The position numbers and the translations under genes are program-made. Of a DNA stretch of 39,283 nt, positions 25,622 through 33,288 are shown one piece after another; positions within the stretch are counted from its first letter, which is position 1, and each line of letters begins with the position of its first letter. The notes beneath the pieces are model-generated. The model was not told the origin of the DNA, ran no database searches, and worked only from the letters and a program-made list of their open reading frames with translations. The stretch is taken from NCBI GenBank assembly GCA_947465395.1, contig CANIAL010000017.1, forward strand, positions 1 through 39,283, written 5' to 3'. Origin of the DNA: Alphaproteobacteria bacterium. GTDB lineage: Bacteria; Pseudomonadota; Alphaproteobacteria; Micropepsales; Micropepsaceae.

Positions 25622-26653
25622 ATGGAATTGGGGCTGATAATCCTTGGGATTTGCGTGGTGGCCGCGGCGGCGATTATCGCCTTTGGCCGCCGCGCGGAAC
25701 CGGCGCGGGCCGAGGCAGACCCCCGGCTTGACGACATTGTGCGCGGCCAGGGCGCCATCGCCGAACAGTTCCGCCAGACCGTGGCGCAGGTGGAAGCGCT
25801 GAAAGAGCGGCTGGGCGAAAGCCTGGCCGACAATGCCAAGAAGACCGGCGAGACATTCGTCAGCATCACCGAACGCCTGACCGTGATTGATGCCGCGCAA
25901 AAGAATATCAGCGAATTGTCGGGCCATGTCGTGTCGCTGAAGGCGATTTTCTCCGACAAGCAGGCGCGGGGCGCCATCAGCCAGGACCAGATGGAAGCCA
26001 TCGTGGCGGAGCATTTGGCCCCGGACCAGTATGAATTCCAGGCGACCTTGTCCAACAATGCAAGGCCCGATTGCGCCATCCGCATTCCCAATGTGGCGGC
26101 GCGGATCGTGGTGGATTCCAAATTCCCGCTGGAAGCGTTCGAGGCTTTGCGCGCCGCCGACACGGACGAGACGCGCAAGGCGGCGATGCTTTTCGTTCGC
26201 AACACCATCGCCAAGCATGTGAAGGACATAAAAGAGAAATATTTGATCCCCGGCGAGGTCCAGACCCCCGCCATCATGTTCGTGCCGTCGGATTCCATTT
26301 ATGCCGAGCTGCACGCCAATTTCCCCGAAACCTTGCGCAAAGCGCGCCAGGACCAGGTGGTGGTGGTCAGCCCGCATGTCTTCATGCTGGTGATCGGAAC
26401 GCTGCAGGGGCTGATGCGTGACGCCAAGATGCGCGAACAGGCCCATGCCATCCAGGCCGCCGTGGGCGCGCTGTTGCAGGATGTGAAGCGCCTGGGCGAA
26501 CGGGTGGGCAAATTGCGCGACCATTTCGACACCACCAACAAGGATATCGGCCTGATCGAAACCTCCATGAAGGGGATCGAGCGGCATTCCGACCGCATCG
26601 CGCAGGTGGAACTGGGCGATGCGCCCACGGCCGAGGCGCTGCCGCCGAAATGA
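25622..26653 (+). CDS. rmuC: RmuC-family DNA recombination protein
   Basis: A 343-residue protein with one N-terminal membrane helix (about 4-22), a helical coiled-coil region (35-100, e.g. FRQTVAQVEALKERLGESLA) and the RmuC domain, whose conserved part (RIVVDSKFPLEAFEAL, about 160-175, and PAIMFVPSDSIYAELH) has a nuclease-like fold. RmuC limits inversions at short repeats in E. coli; the biochemical activity is not firmly known to me. It is shorter than the E. coli protein, mostly in the coiled coil and tail. Its stop overlaps the GNAT gene's ATG by four bases. Confidence 0.9.
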   Translation: MELGLIILGICVVAAAAIIAFGRRAEPARAEADPRLDDIVRGQGAIAEQFRQTVAQVEALKERLGESLADNAKKTGETFVSITERLTVIDAAQKNISELSGHVVSLKAIFSDKQARGAISQDQMEAIVAEHLAPDQYEFQATLSNNARPDCAIRIPNVAARIVVDSKFPLEAFEALRAADTDETRKAAMLFVRNTIAKHVKDIKEKYLIPGEVQTPAIMFVPSDSIYAELHANFPETLRKARQDQVVVVSPHVFMLVIGTLQGLMRDAKMREQAHAIQAAVGALLQDVKRLGERVGKLRDHFDTTNKDIGLIETSMKGIERHSDRIAQVELGDAPTAEALPPK

Positions 26654-27108
26654 AGATCACGCCATATGCGCCCGGCGACCTGGACGATGTGACGGCGCTG
26701 TTCCGGGCCTATGCAAAAAGCATCGGCGTTGATCTGGCCTACCAGGATTTCGAGAGCGAAGTTGCGGGCCTGCCGGGCAAATATGCCCCGCCCAGCGGCG
26801 CGCTTTTGATTGCGCGGGATGGCGATGCGGCGCTGGGCTGCGTGGCGCTGCGAAAATCGGCGGACGGCATCTGCGAAATGAAGCGGCTGTATGTGGCGCC
26901 CGCCGCACGCGGCACGGGACTGGGGCGGAAGCTGGCGGAAGCGATCATCGCGGAAGGGCGTGCGCTGGGGTATGGCGAAATCCGGCTGGATACGCTGCCC
27001 ACCATGCTGGATGCGTTGGGGCTTTATCATGCACTGGGCTTTGAAAGCTGCGCGCCCTATTACGACACGCCCATCGCGGGGACACATTTTTTGCGGTTGA
27101 AGCTTTAG
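26650..27108 (+). CDS. GNAT-family N-acetyltransferase
   Basis: A 152-residue GNAT protein. The acetyl-CoA binding motif A is seen in MKRLYVAPAARGTGLGRKLAEAII (residues about 77-100, given by position), with RGTGLGR as the pyrophosphate loop, and the C-terminal LYHALGFE is the usual motif B region. The substrate is not predictable. It is coupled to rmuC by a four-base overlap. A palindromic repeat follows two bases past the stop, between it and the convergent recR. Confidence 0.88.
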   Translation: MKITPYAPGDLDDVTALFRAYAKSIGVDLAYQDFESEVAGLPGKYAPPSGALLIARDGDAALGCVALRKSADGICEMKRLYVAPAARGTGLGRKLAEAIIAEGRALGYGEIRLDTLPTMLDALGLYHALGFESCAPYYDTPIAGTHFLRLKL

Positions 27109-27145
27109 AAAGCTGGATGGCCCGGTCAAGCCGGGCCATGACAAA
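27109..27145. repeat. Intergenic palindromic repeat, copy 2 (TGGCCCGG...CCGGGCCA)
   Basis: AAAGCTGGATGGCCCGG here repeats 17 bases of copy 1 at 1801 exactly, and CCGGGCCATGACA repeats the right arm. The loop is only TCAAG. It begins directly after the GNAT stop codon and precedes the convergent recR, so it can also act as a terminator-like hairpin. Confidence 0.75.
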
Positions 27146-27148
27146 GAG

Positions 27149-27736
27149 TTAGAGAGCGCGTCTCGCTTTGAAGGCCGCAGAGAGCGTGCCTTCGTCGAGA
27201 TAGTCCAGCTCGCCGCCCACCGGCACGCCATGGGCCAGGCGCGTGACCTTCATCCCTTCCAGCATGTCCATCAGATAATGCGCGGTGGTCTGCCCTTCGA
27301 CGGTGGCGTTCATGGCCAGGATAACTTCGTCCACGCCATGCTTCACGCGCTCCAAGAGCTGCGGCACGGAAAGCTTTTCCGGCGTGACGCCGTCCAGCGC
27401 CGACAGCGCCCCGCCCAGCACATGATAGCGGCCGCGGAAAACCCCGGCCCGTTCCAGCGCCCACAGATCGGCCACGTCTTCCACCACGCACAAAAGCGTG
27501 GCATCGCGCCGGGGATCGCGGCAGATGGCGCAGGGCGTGGCGGTATCAAGGTTTCCGCAAACCTCGCACGACCGCGTGGCGGCGGCGGCTTCCTGCATGG
27601 CGGCGGCCAGCGGCTCCAGCAGCAAATCGCGTTTCTTCAGCAGCACCAGCGCCGCCCGCCGGGCCGAGCGCGGGCCCAGCCCCGGCAATTTGGCCAGGAG
27701 CTGCACAAGGCGTTCAATTTCGGAACCGGACGCCAT
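27149..27736 (-). CDS. recR: Recombination mediator protein RecR
   Basis: Acts with RecF and RecO to load RecA at gaps. The 195-residue protein has an N-terminal helix-hairpin-helix region ([15 protein letters not shown]), a zinc finger with CEVCGN and CAICRD (about 57-74), the Toprim core [12 protein letters not shown] and [18 protein letters not shown] (about 80-120), and the C-terminal Walker-B-like [12 protein letters not shown]. It overlaps the dnaX stop by one base. In many bacteria ybaB lies between dnaX and recR; here no frame is present. Confidence 0.95.
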   Translation of the reverse strand: MASGSEIERLVQLLAKLPGLGPRSARRAALVLLKKRDLLLEPLAAAMQEAAAATRSCEVCGNLDTATPCAICRDPRRDATLLCVVEDVADLWALERAGVFRGRYHVLGGALSALDGVTPEKLSVPQLLERVKHGVDEVILAMNATVEGQTTAHYLMDMLEGMKVTRLAHGVPVGGELDYLDEGTLSAAFKARRAL

Positions 27737-29454
27737 CAGTCCTGCGTGTCGGGATCTGGCGCGACGATCTCGGTGTCGCGCACCGCCACGATTTCGGCGC
27801 CCGCGAACCGGTCCAGCACCGCACGCACCATGGGCGCCTGCATCACGCTTTCAAAGCGCGCCGCCTTGGCGGATTTTTTCTGTTCGGCCAAAGTGGGCGC
27901 GCCGCCTTCGCGGGCGATGGAAACGCTCCAGCGGATGCCGGTCCATGCCTGGAGTTTCTGCTGCAGGTCGCCAGCCAGGGTGCGCGGCGCGCGTGGGGAC
28001 GGGCGGAATTCCAGCCGCCCCATTTCGCCCGACGCTTCAAGCCGCACCAGATGCATGTCGTTTTCGATATGCACTTTCAGGACCGGCGCATGGTTGGCCA
28101 GCGCCATGGCGGCGACATCTTCCAGCCCGCGCAAAACGGGCGCGTTTTCATTCTGGATTTGCGGCGCGGGTTGCAGCCGTGCGGAACCACCACCCATTGT
28201 ATTGGGCGCAACGGGCGCACCGGTTGGCGCGGGTGCGCGAGGCGCGCTGCGCGGCGTGTCGGATTTACCGTCCAGCACATCGCGCACCAGTTTTTCGGTG
28301 GGCGGCAAATCGGCGGCATAGGCAAGCCGGATCAGCGCCATTTCGCAGGCGAGAATTGGCCGCGTGGCGTTCTGCACTTCGAACAGGCCCTTCAGCAGCA
28401 ACTGCCAGCTGCGGGTCAGCGTCGGCACCGACAGGCGCAGCGCCAGGGACGCGGCGCGTTTGGCTTCGCCCGAACCGCCATCGAAAAAGCCTTGCGCGTT
28501 GGGCGCGACTTTCAAGCGCGTGAGGAAATGCGTGATTTCCAATAAGTCCTGCATCACCGCCAAGGGATCGGCGCCGGACGAATAAAGCCCGTCCAGGTCT
28601 GTAAGCGCGGCCGCGATATCGCCCGCCGCCAGCTTCTCGAACAGATCCAGCACCCGGCCACGGTCGGCAAGCCCCAGCATGGCGCGCAGCATTTCGGCGG
28701 TGATGGCACCTTCTCCATGCGCGATGGCTTGATCGAGCAATGACAGCGCATCGCGGGCCGAGCCTTCGGAGGCCCGCGCTATCAGTGCCAGCGCGCCCTC
28801 CTCGATCTTCACATTTTCCTTGGCGGCGATTTCGCCCAGCCACACGGCCAACTCTGCCGGTTCGATGCGGCGCAAGTCGAAACGCTGGCAGCGCGACAGC
28901 ACCGTCACCGGGACCTTGCGGATTTCGGTGGTGGCGAAAATGAACTTCACATGCGGCGGCGGTTCTTCCAGCGTTTTCAGAATCGCGTTGAAGGCCGCCT
29001 TGGACAGCATATGCACTTCGTCCAGGATATAGATCTTGTAGCGCGTGCTGGCCGGGGCATAGCGGGCCGCATCCGTGATCTGGCGCACTTCGTCCACGCC
29101 ATTATTGGAGGCGGCGTCAATTTCCAGCACGTCCATGTTGCGGGATTCGGCGATGGTGACGCAAGCGTCGCAAACGCCGCAGGGATGGATGCTGGGCTGG
29201 GTGCGCGTGCCATCCGGGCCCACGCAGTTCAGGGCGCGGGCGATGATGCGCGCCGTGGTGGTCTTGCCCACCCCGCGCACGCCGGTCAGCATGAAGGCAT
29301 GGGCGATGCGCCCGCTGGCGAAGGCGTTGGACAGCGTCTTGACCAGCGCCTCCTGCCCGATCAGGCCGGTAAAATCGGAGGGGCGGTATTTGCGCGCCAG
29401 CACACGATAGGGCTGGGGCGATTCCCCAAGGTCAAAGGACATGTCATCGGCCAT
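27736..29454 (-). CDS. dnaX: DNA polymerase III subunit tau/gamma
   Basis: The clamp-loader ATPase. From the ATG at 29454 the 572-residue product has Walker [14 protein letters not shown], the zinc module CGVCDACV, the DEVH Walker B, SRC sensor 1 ([12 protein letters not shown]) and the lid region (about 20-250), then the collar and a C-terminal Pro-rich tau region. An in-frame extension to 29739 reads through the SRP RNA gene and is rejected; the second ATG at 29442 is also possible. A six-A run in the tail is too short to argue for a programmed shift making gamma. The recR start overlaps its stop by one base. Confidence 0.96.
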   Translation of the reverse strand: MADDMSFDLGESPQPYRVLARKYRPSDFTGLIGQEALVKTLSNAFASGRIAHAFMLTGVRGVGKTTTARIIARALNCVGPDGTRTQPSIHPCGVCDACVTIAESRNMDVLEIDAASNNGVDEVRQITDAARYAPASTRYKIYILDEVHMLSKAAFNAILKTLEEPPPHVKFIFATTEIRKVPVTVLSRCQRFDLRRIEPAELAVWLGEIAAKENVKIEEGALALIARASEGSARDALSLLDQAIAHGEGAITAEMLRAMLGLADRGRVLDLFEKLAAGDIAAALTDLDGLYSSGADPLAVMQDLLEITHFLTRLKVAPNAQGFFDGGSGEAKRAASLALRLSVPTLTRSWQLLLKGLFEVQNATRPILACEMALIRLAYAADLPPTEKLVRDVLDGKSDTPRSAPRAPAPTGAPVAPNTMGGGSARLQPAPQIQNENAPVLRGLEDVAAMALANHAPVLKVHIENDMHLVRLEASGEMGRLEFRPSPRAPRTLAGDLQQKLQAWTGIRWSVSIAREGGAPTLAEQKKSAKAARFESVMQAPMVRAVLDRFAGAEIVAVRDTEIVAPDPDTQD

Positions 29455-29613
29455 GGCACGACTATACCTGCTCGGCGCGCTCAAAGAATGCTGGCCGCGC
29501 GGGATATTGTGGAAAGATGAGAAAGTGAGAGCCCGGTGACCCGGAGCAAATTCGTTACGGCGTTCGGACGGCTTGGCGGCCGCCCTCACCCTTCCGGACC
29601 TGACCGGAGAGGT

Positions 29614-29699
29614 GGAAGCCGGCGACCCGCGCCGTATTCGTTGTGGCTGCTCCGTTCCCGGCCTGACCAGGTTAGCGAGCGGTGCGCCCGCCGACTTCC
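29614..29699 (-). ncRNA. ffs: Signal recognition particle RNA (4.5S-type)
   Basis: On the minus strand the RNA holds the domain IV signature TGGTCAGG-CCG-GGAA-CGG-AGCAGCC: the GGAA tetraloop on a three-base-pair stem, with the symmetric internal loop formed by CAGG and AGCAG, where Ffh binds. It is followed by ACAACGA, as in alphaproteobacterial SRP RNAs. The two ends, GGAAGTCGGCG (5') and CGCCGGCTTCC (3'), pair over eleven positions with one G-U, which sets the boundaries given. It lies 160 bases upstream of dnaX on the same strand, a common position. An in-frame GTG start of nudC lies inside it on the other strand. Confidence 0.93.
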
Positions 29700-29744
29700 G
29701 CGCCCGATATAGTGTTTTGGGCCGAAAAATGCGAATCAAAGCCC

Positions 29745-30653
29745 GTGGAAAAACCCCTCACATTTACCGGCAATCCGCTGGACCGGGCCAGCCTGTGCAG
29801 AGCCAACCCGGCGTTCATGGCCGGTTTGCTGGCCAATGGCCGCATGGTGCCGTTCTGGCGGCAGGCCCCGCTGGTGGTTGCGGGCCGCGCCGGGTTCCTG
29901 CCCTTTGCACAATGCGAGGAACTGGGCGACGGGCCATGCGTCCTGCTGGGTGTGCTGGATGGCGTGGGGCATTTTGCGCTGGATATTTCCAGCGAGGAGA
30001 CGCCGCCCGCAGGTCTTGGTGAATTTCTGGAGATGCGGGCGGCCGCGCTGATCCTGCCGCCCGCCGATGCCGCCATGCTGGGCCAGGCCAAGGCGCTGCT
30101 GGACTGGCATGTGCGCCACCGCTTCTGCGCCCAATGCGGCACACCGACAGACATTGCCGATATCGGCCATCGCCGCGTGTGCCCAAAATGCAGCGCCGAA
30201 CATTTTCCCCGCACCGATCCGGTGGTGATCATGCTGCCGGTGCTGGGCGATGCCTGCCTGGTAGGCCGCAACCGGCGTTTCCCGGACGGGCTTTATTCCG
30301 CCTTTGCCGGTTTCGTGGAAGCCGGCGAAAGCCTGGAAGACGCGGTGCGGCGCGAGCTTTCGGAAGAAGCAGGCATCAAGGTGGGCGCGATCCAGTATCA
30401 CGCCAGCCAGCCCTGGCCCTTTCCGTCATCCTTGATGATCGGCTGTTATGCCCAGGCCGTGTCACGCGATTTCAAGGTTGATGGCGAGGAAATACTGGAA
30501 GCGCGCTGGCTCGCCAAGGATGACGTCCGCAAACGCCTGGCGGGCGAAATGGAAGACGGCATTCGCCTGCCCGCGCCCATCGCCATCGCGCATCGGCTGA
30601 TCAGAGACTGGGCAACGCAGGCCCGCCTCCCCTTCGTCCGCGAAGCGGACTAG
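29745..30653 (+). CDS. nudC: NAD(+)/NADH diphosphatase NudC
   Basis: Hydrolyses NADH/NAD+ to NMN(H) and AMP, and in E. coli removes NAD caps from RNA. From the GTG at 29745 the protein has about 302 residues: an N-terminal domain, a zinc ribbon with CAQCG and CPKCS (about 127-150), and the Nudix box GFVEAGESLEDAVRRELSEEAG (given by position, about 186-207), followed by SQPWPFPSS, the NudC-specific motif. An in-frame GTG at 29682 lies within the SRP RNA gene and is rejected. The final residues LPFVREAD and the stop come from the hairpin repeat starting at 30626, so the natural end has been replaced or extended. Confidence 0.93.
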   Translation: MEKPLTFTGNPLDRASLCRANPAFMAGLLANGRMVPFWRQAPLVVAGRAGFLPFAQCEELGDGPCVLLGVLDGVGHFALDISSEETPPAGLGEFLEMRAAALILPPADAAMLGQAKALLDWHVRHRFCAQCGTPTDIADIGHRRVCPKCSAEHFPRTDPVVIMLPVLGDACLVGRNRRFPDGLYSAFAGFVEAGESLEDAVRRELSEEAGIKVGAIQYHASQPWPFPSSLMIGCYAQAVSRDFKVDGEEILEARWLAKDDVRKRLAGEMEDGIRLPAPIAIAHRLIRDWATQARLPFVREAD

Positions 30654-30723
30654 AGGGGGAGGTGGTTTCAGCGGGCGAAGGCGACCTCTTGGAAGCCGAG
30701 CGGAAGCTGAAACCGGAGGGGGT
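30626..30723. repeat. Composite hairpin repeat, copy B (3' end of nudC)
   Basis: It has the same layout as copy A at 7391: a C-rich arm, inner hairpin GTCCGC-GAA-GCGGAC, a G-rich arm (GGGGGAGG), then GGTTTCAGC (30664-30672) and GCTGAAACC (30706-30714). Most bases from GGGGGAGGTGGTTTCAGC onward match copy A exactly. The inner stem differs from GGTGC/GCACC in copy A on both sides, so pairing rather than sequence is kept. It contains the nudC stop codon and separates nudC from the convergent pheA. Confidence 0.8.
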
Positions 30724-30725
30724 AA

Positions 30726-31580
30726 CTAAGATTCCCGGAACGGGTGCGCTGGGTAAACACCAAGGATGGTGAGCTTTTCCGTGAAGAAGCTCAACTCTTC
30801 CAGCGCCCGCATCACGGCGGGATCGTCGGGATGGCCCTGCACATCGGCATAGAACTGGGTGGCATTGAACGAGCCGCCCAACTGGTAGGATTCCAGCTTG
30901 GTCATGTTGACATTGTTGGTGGCGAAACCGCCCATCGCCTTGTAGAGCGCGGCGGGAATATTCTTCACCCGGAAGACAAAAGTGGTGACCACCTTGCCCT
31001 TGTTGGGGGCGTCTTCCGGCTCGCGCGCCATGATCAGAAAGCGCGTCATGTTGTGATGTTCGTCTTCCACGTCGCGCGCCAGCACGGAGAGCCCATACAA
31101 TTCGCCCGCCAGCGAAGACGCAACGGCGGCGGCGGTGACATCCTTCAATTCGGCCACGTGCCGCGCCGAACCGGCGGTGTCGAACCAGTTGTGCACGTCC
31201 CATTTGTGCTTGCGGATGATGTTGCGCACCTGGGCCAGGGCTGGGGCCTGGCTGTAAACGCTTTTGATCCCCTCAAGCGTCGAGCCCTTCACGCCCAGAA
31301 GCTGGTGATGGATGGGCAGGAAGTGCTCGCCCACGATGTGCAACGTGGAATCGGGCAGCAAATGATGAATGTCCGCGATGCGCCCCATCAGCGAATTTTC
31401 CACCGGGATGATGCAAAGATCGCAATCGCCGGACTTCACCGCTTCGATCGCGTCTTCAAAGCTGGGCTGGGCCACGGCTTCGGCCTTGCCCACCGCTTCG
31501 CGCGCGGCAAGGTTGGCGTAAGCGCCGGGCGCGCCCTGAAAGGCGATGCGCTTGGCGTTGGTGATCGCTTTGGCCGTCAT
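30726..31580 (-). CDS. pheA: Prephenate dehydratase (single-function)
   Basis: Converts prephenate to phenylpyruvate for phenylalanine. The 284-residue protein has the dehydratase domain with IAFQGAPGAYANLAA (about 12-26), IIPVENS, the catalytic Thr in NMTRFLIM and a C-terminal ACT domain (about 200-280) with MTKLESYQLGGSFNATQFYA, the site of phenylalanine feedback control. There is no chorismate mutase domain; a separate mutase is at 11100-11408. It overlaps kdsB by four bases. Confidence 0.95.
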   Translation of the reverse strand: MTAKAITNAKRIAFQGAPGAYANLAAREAVGKAEAVAQPSFEDAIEAVKSGDCDLCIIPVENSLMGRIADIHHLLPDSTLHIVGEHFLPIHHQLLGVKGSTLEGIKSVYSQAPALAQVRNIIRKHKWDVHNWFDTAGSARHVAELKDVTAAAVASSLAGELYGLSVLARDVEDEHHNMTRFLIMAREPEDAPNKGKVVTTFVFRVKNIPAALYKAMGGFATNNVNMTKLESYQLGGSFNATQFYADVQGHPDDPAVMRALEELSFFTEKLTILGVYPAHPFRES

Positions 31581-32314
31581 GATTTTTCTCTTTGCCGGAA
31601 AAATGCCCGCGCCCGTTCCAGGTCGGCGGGAGTATCAACACTGAGGGGCGTCGTGTCCACGCGCGCAACCTCAATGGTCATATGCGCGTCCAGCGCCCTT
31701 AGCTGTTCCAGCTTGCGTTCGATCTCGCGGGGGCTTGGCGGCAGCGCCACGAAACGGGCCAGCGCGGCGCGGGTATAAGCATAGATTCCAACGTGATGGA
31801 AAATTTCGGCATTATTGGAAGAATGGGGCGGCGCGGTGCGGGTGAAATCCAGCGCCCGCCCATGATCACCCTTCCAGTCCACGATGGCCTTGACCACGGC
31901 GGGATTGTCGCGCTCGGCCGGATCGGTGATGGGGGCGGCCAGGGTGGCGATATCGGCATTCCCCAGCGCCGCCAGCACGGCGCGAATCTGGGCCGGGTCC
32001 AGGGCGGGCAGATCGCCCTGAAGATTGACCACCGCATCATGCTTTCCACCCGGGTCCAGCATCTGGAGCGCGGCGAAGATGCGGTCCGAGCCGGAGGCCA
32101 GGCCGGGATCGGTGAGGACGGCCGTGCCGCCAGCCGCCGTCACCGCCGCCAAGATTTCGGGATCGCCCGCCGCCACCGCCACCGGGCCGATGCCCGCCGC
32201 CAGCGCCTGGTCCAGCACGCGCAGAATCATGGCCCGGCCCGCGATGTCGGCCAGCGGCTTTCCGGGCAGCCGGGCCGAGGCCATGCGCGCGGGAATCAGC
32301 ACGATTGGATTCAT
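31577..32314 (-). CDS. kdsB: 3-deoxy-manno-octulosonate cytidylyltransferase
   Basis: Activates KDO as CMP-KDO for lipopolysaccharide. The 245-residue product begins MNPIVLIPARMASARLPGKPL; the IPARMASARLPGKP motif is the CTP-binding loop of the family. VVNLQGDLP (about 95-103) is the metal-binding segment and HHVGIYAYTR lies near the C-terminus. An extended start at 32374 is rejected since family similarity begins at this ATG. It is first of the kdsB-pheA pair. This gene implies an LPS outer membrane. Confidence 0.94.
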   Translation of the reverse strand: MNPIVLIPARMASARLPGKPLADIAGRAMILRVLDQALAAGIGPVAVAAGDPEILAAVTAAGGTAVLTDPGLASGSDRIFAALQMLDPGGKHDAVVNLQGDLPALDPAQIRAVLAALGNADIATLAAPITDPAERDNPAVVKAIVDWKGDHGRALDFTRTAPPHSSNNAEIFHHVGIYAYTRAALARFVALPPSPREIERKLEQLRALDAHMTIEVARVDTTPLSVDTPADLERARAFFRQREKS

Positions 32315-32553
32315 GGGATCGGTCCAAATGGCCGTGGTTTTTACGGCCCCGCGCCGCCCAAGGCCAGCGCGCACCCCCCATTCCCCCTAAGTGCCTGTAG
32401 GGCCACCGGGAACCGGGGATTTATGCGACGCTTCGCCGCAATGACCCGCATCCTTGGGCGGGTAATGTCGCCCCTGTTTCGCCGGGGGCGGCCCTGGTTC
32501 TATAAGGTGCCAATGCCCGTAAGCGGGCAATCGGTTTTTGGGAGCTTGGTCTG
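32315..32553. other. Divergent intergenic region between kdsB and the cytochrome gene
   Basis: No gene in these 239 bases. A hairpin TGCCCG-TAAG-CGGGCA (32514-32529) followed five bases later by TTTTT, 16 bases before the cytochrome ATG, looks like a weak terminator or attenuator. A TATAAG-like -10 (32501-32506) lies upstream of it. A stretch GACGCTTCGCCGCAATGAC (from about 32429) resembles a degenerate intergenic repeat of a kind common in alphaproteobacteria. None of these is firm. Confidence 0.4.
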
Positions 32554-33288
32554 ATGGATTCCTTTGAGTGGAACAAGATTGCTGGCGCCATTCTGGGCAC
32601 CGTGATCTTCATCTTCGTGGTCCGTCTGATCGGCGAAGCCGTCTATGAAGTCCCCGAACCCGCCAAGCCCGGCTATGTGGTCGAAGGCGTGGTGGAAGAT
32701 GCCGCCGCCGGCAAGGCCGCGCCCACCGAAGAAGTGGTTCCCGATTTCGGCACCGTGCTGGCCAAGGCCGATGTGGCCGCGGGCAAGGCCGTCTCTGCGC
32801 GCTGCGAACAATGCCATGACCTGAACAAGGGCGGCGTCAACAAGATCGGCCCCGCCATGTGGGGCGTGATCGGCCGCGCGCGCGCCACCGAAGCGGGCTT
32901 TTCCTATTCCAGCGCCATGATGGCCAGCCACAATCCCTGGACGTTCGCGCAGCTCTACAAATACATCAAGGCGCCCGCCATCATGGTGCCCGGCACCAAG
33001 ATGAGCTTTGCCGGCATTCGCAGCGCCGATGAACGCATCAACCTGATCGCCTATCTTCGCACCCAGTCCGATGCGCCCGTCGCCATTCCCGCGCCGCAGC
33101 CTGTCGCCGCCGCCGCGCCCGAAACCGCCGCTGCTGCTGCGCCCAAGGATGGCGCCGCGCCTGCCGCTGGTGCTGTTCCGGTTGCCGCCGGCGCAAAGGA
33201 TGCGCCCGCCGCCGCTGCGCCCGCAAAGGCTGCTGCACCCGCTGCCGCCCCGGCAACAGCGCCGAAGGCCGCCGCGCCCGCCAAGTAA
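32554..33288 (+). CDS. Membrane-anchored c-type cytochrome
   Basis: The 244-residue protein has an uncleaved N-terminal helix (about 9-26), a linker, and a class I cytochrome c domain with the heme motif CEQCH (Cys84, Cys87, His88) and the axial methionine Met150 in PGTKMSFAG. The layout resembles CycM-type cytochromes that carry electrons to terminal oxidases. The last 74 residues (171-244) are almost wholly Ala, Pro and Lys, a flexible tail unusual for the domain. The stop codon is directly followed by the GTG of the hydroxyacid dehydrogenase gene. Confidence 0.9.
   Translation: MDSFEWNKIAGAILGTVIFIFVVRLIGEAVYEVPEPAKPGYVVEGVVEDAAAGKAAPTEEVVPDFGTVLAKADVAAGKAVSARCEQCHDLNKGGVNKIGPAMWGVIGRARATEAGFSYSSAMMASHNPWTFAQLYKYIKAPAIMVPGTKMSFAGIRSADERINLIAYLRTQSDAPVAIPAPQPVAAAAPETAAAAAPKDGAAPAAGAVPVAAGAKDAPAAAAPAKAAAPAAAPATAPKAAAPAK

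Noticed and set aside
24067..25731. Long plus-strand open frame opposite fmt and def
   Set aside because: Antisense of fmt and def, both with clear motifs; no domain of its own.
25582..26298. N-terminal extension of def
   Set aside because: The extra residues are antisense of rmuC; the deformylase start is at 25581.
27860..27890. A-rich run in dnaX that might cause programmed frameshifting to make gamma
   Set aside because: The run is only six A in the frame AAA AAA and lacks the heptamer with a stimulatory stem seen in E. coli; no support.
29455..29739. N-terminal extension of dnaX
   Set aside because: It would translate the SRP RNA gene; family similarity starts at 29454.
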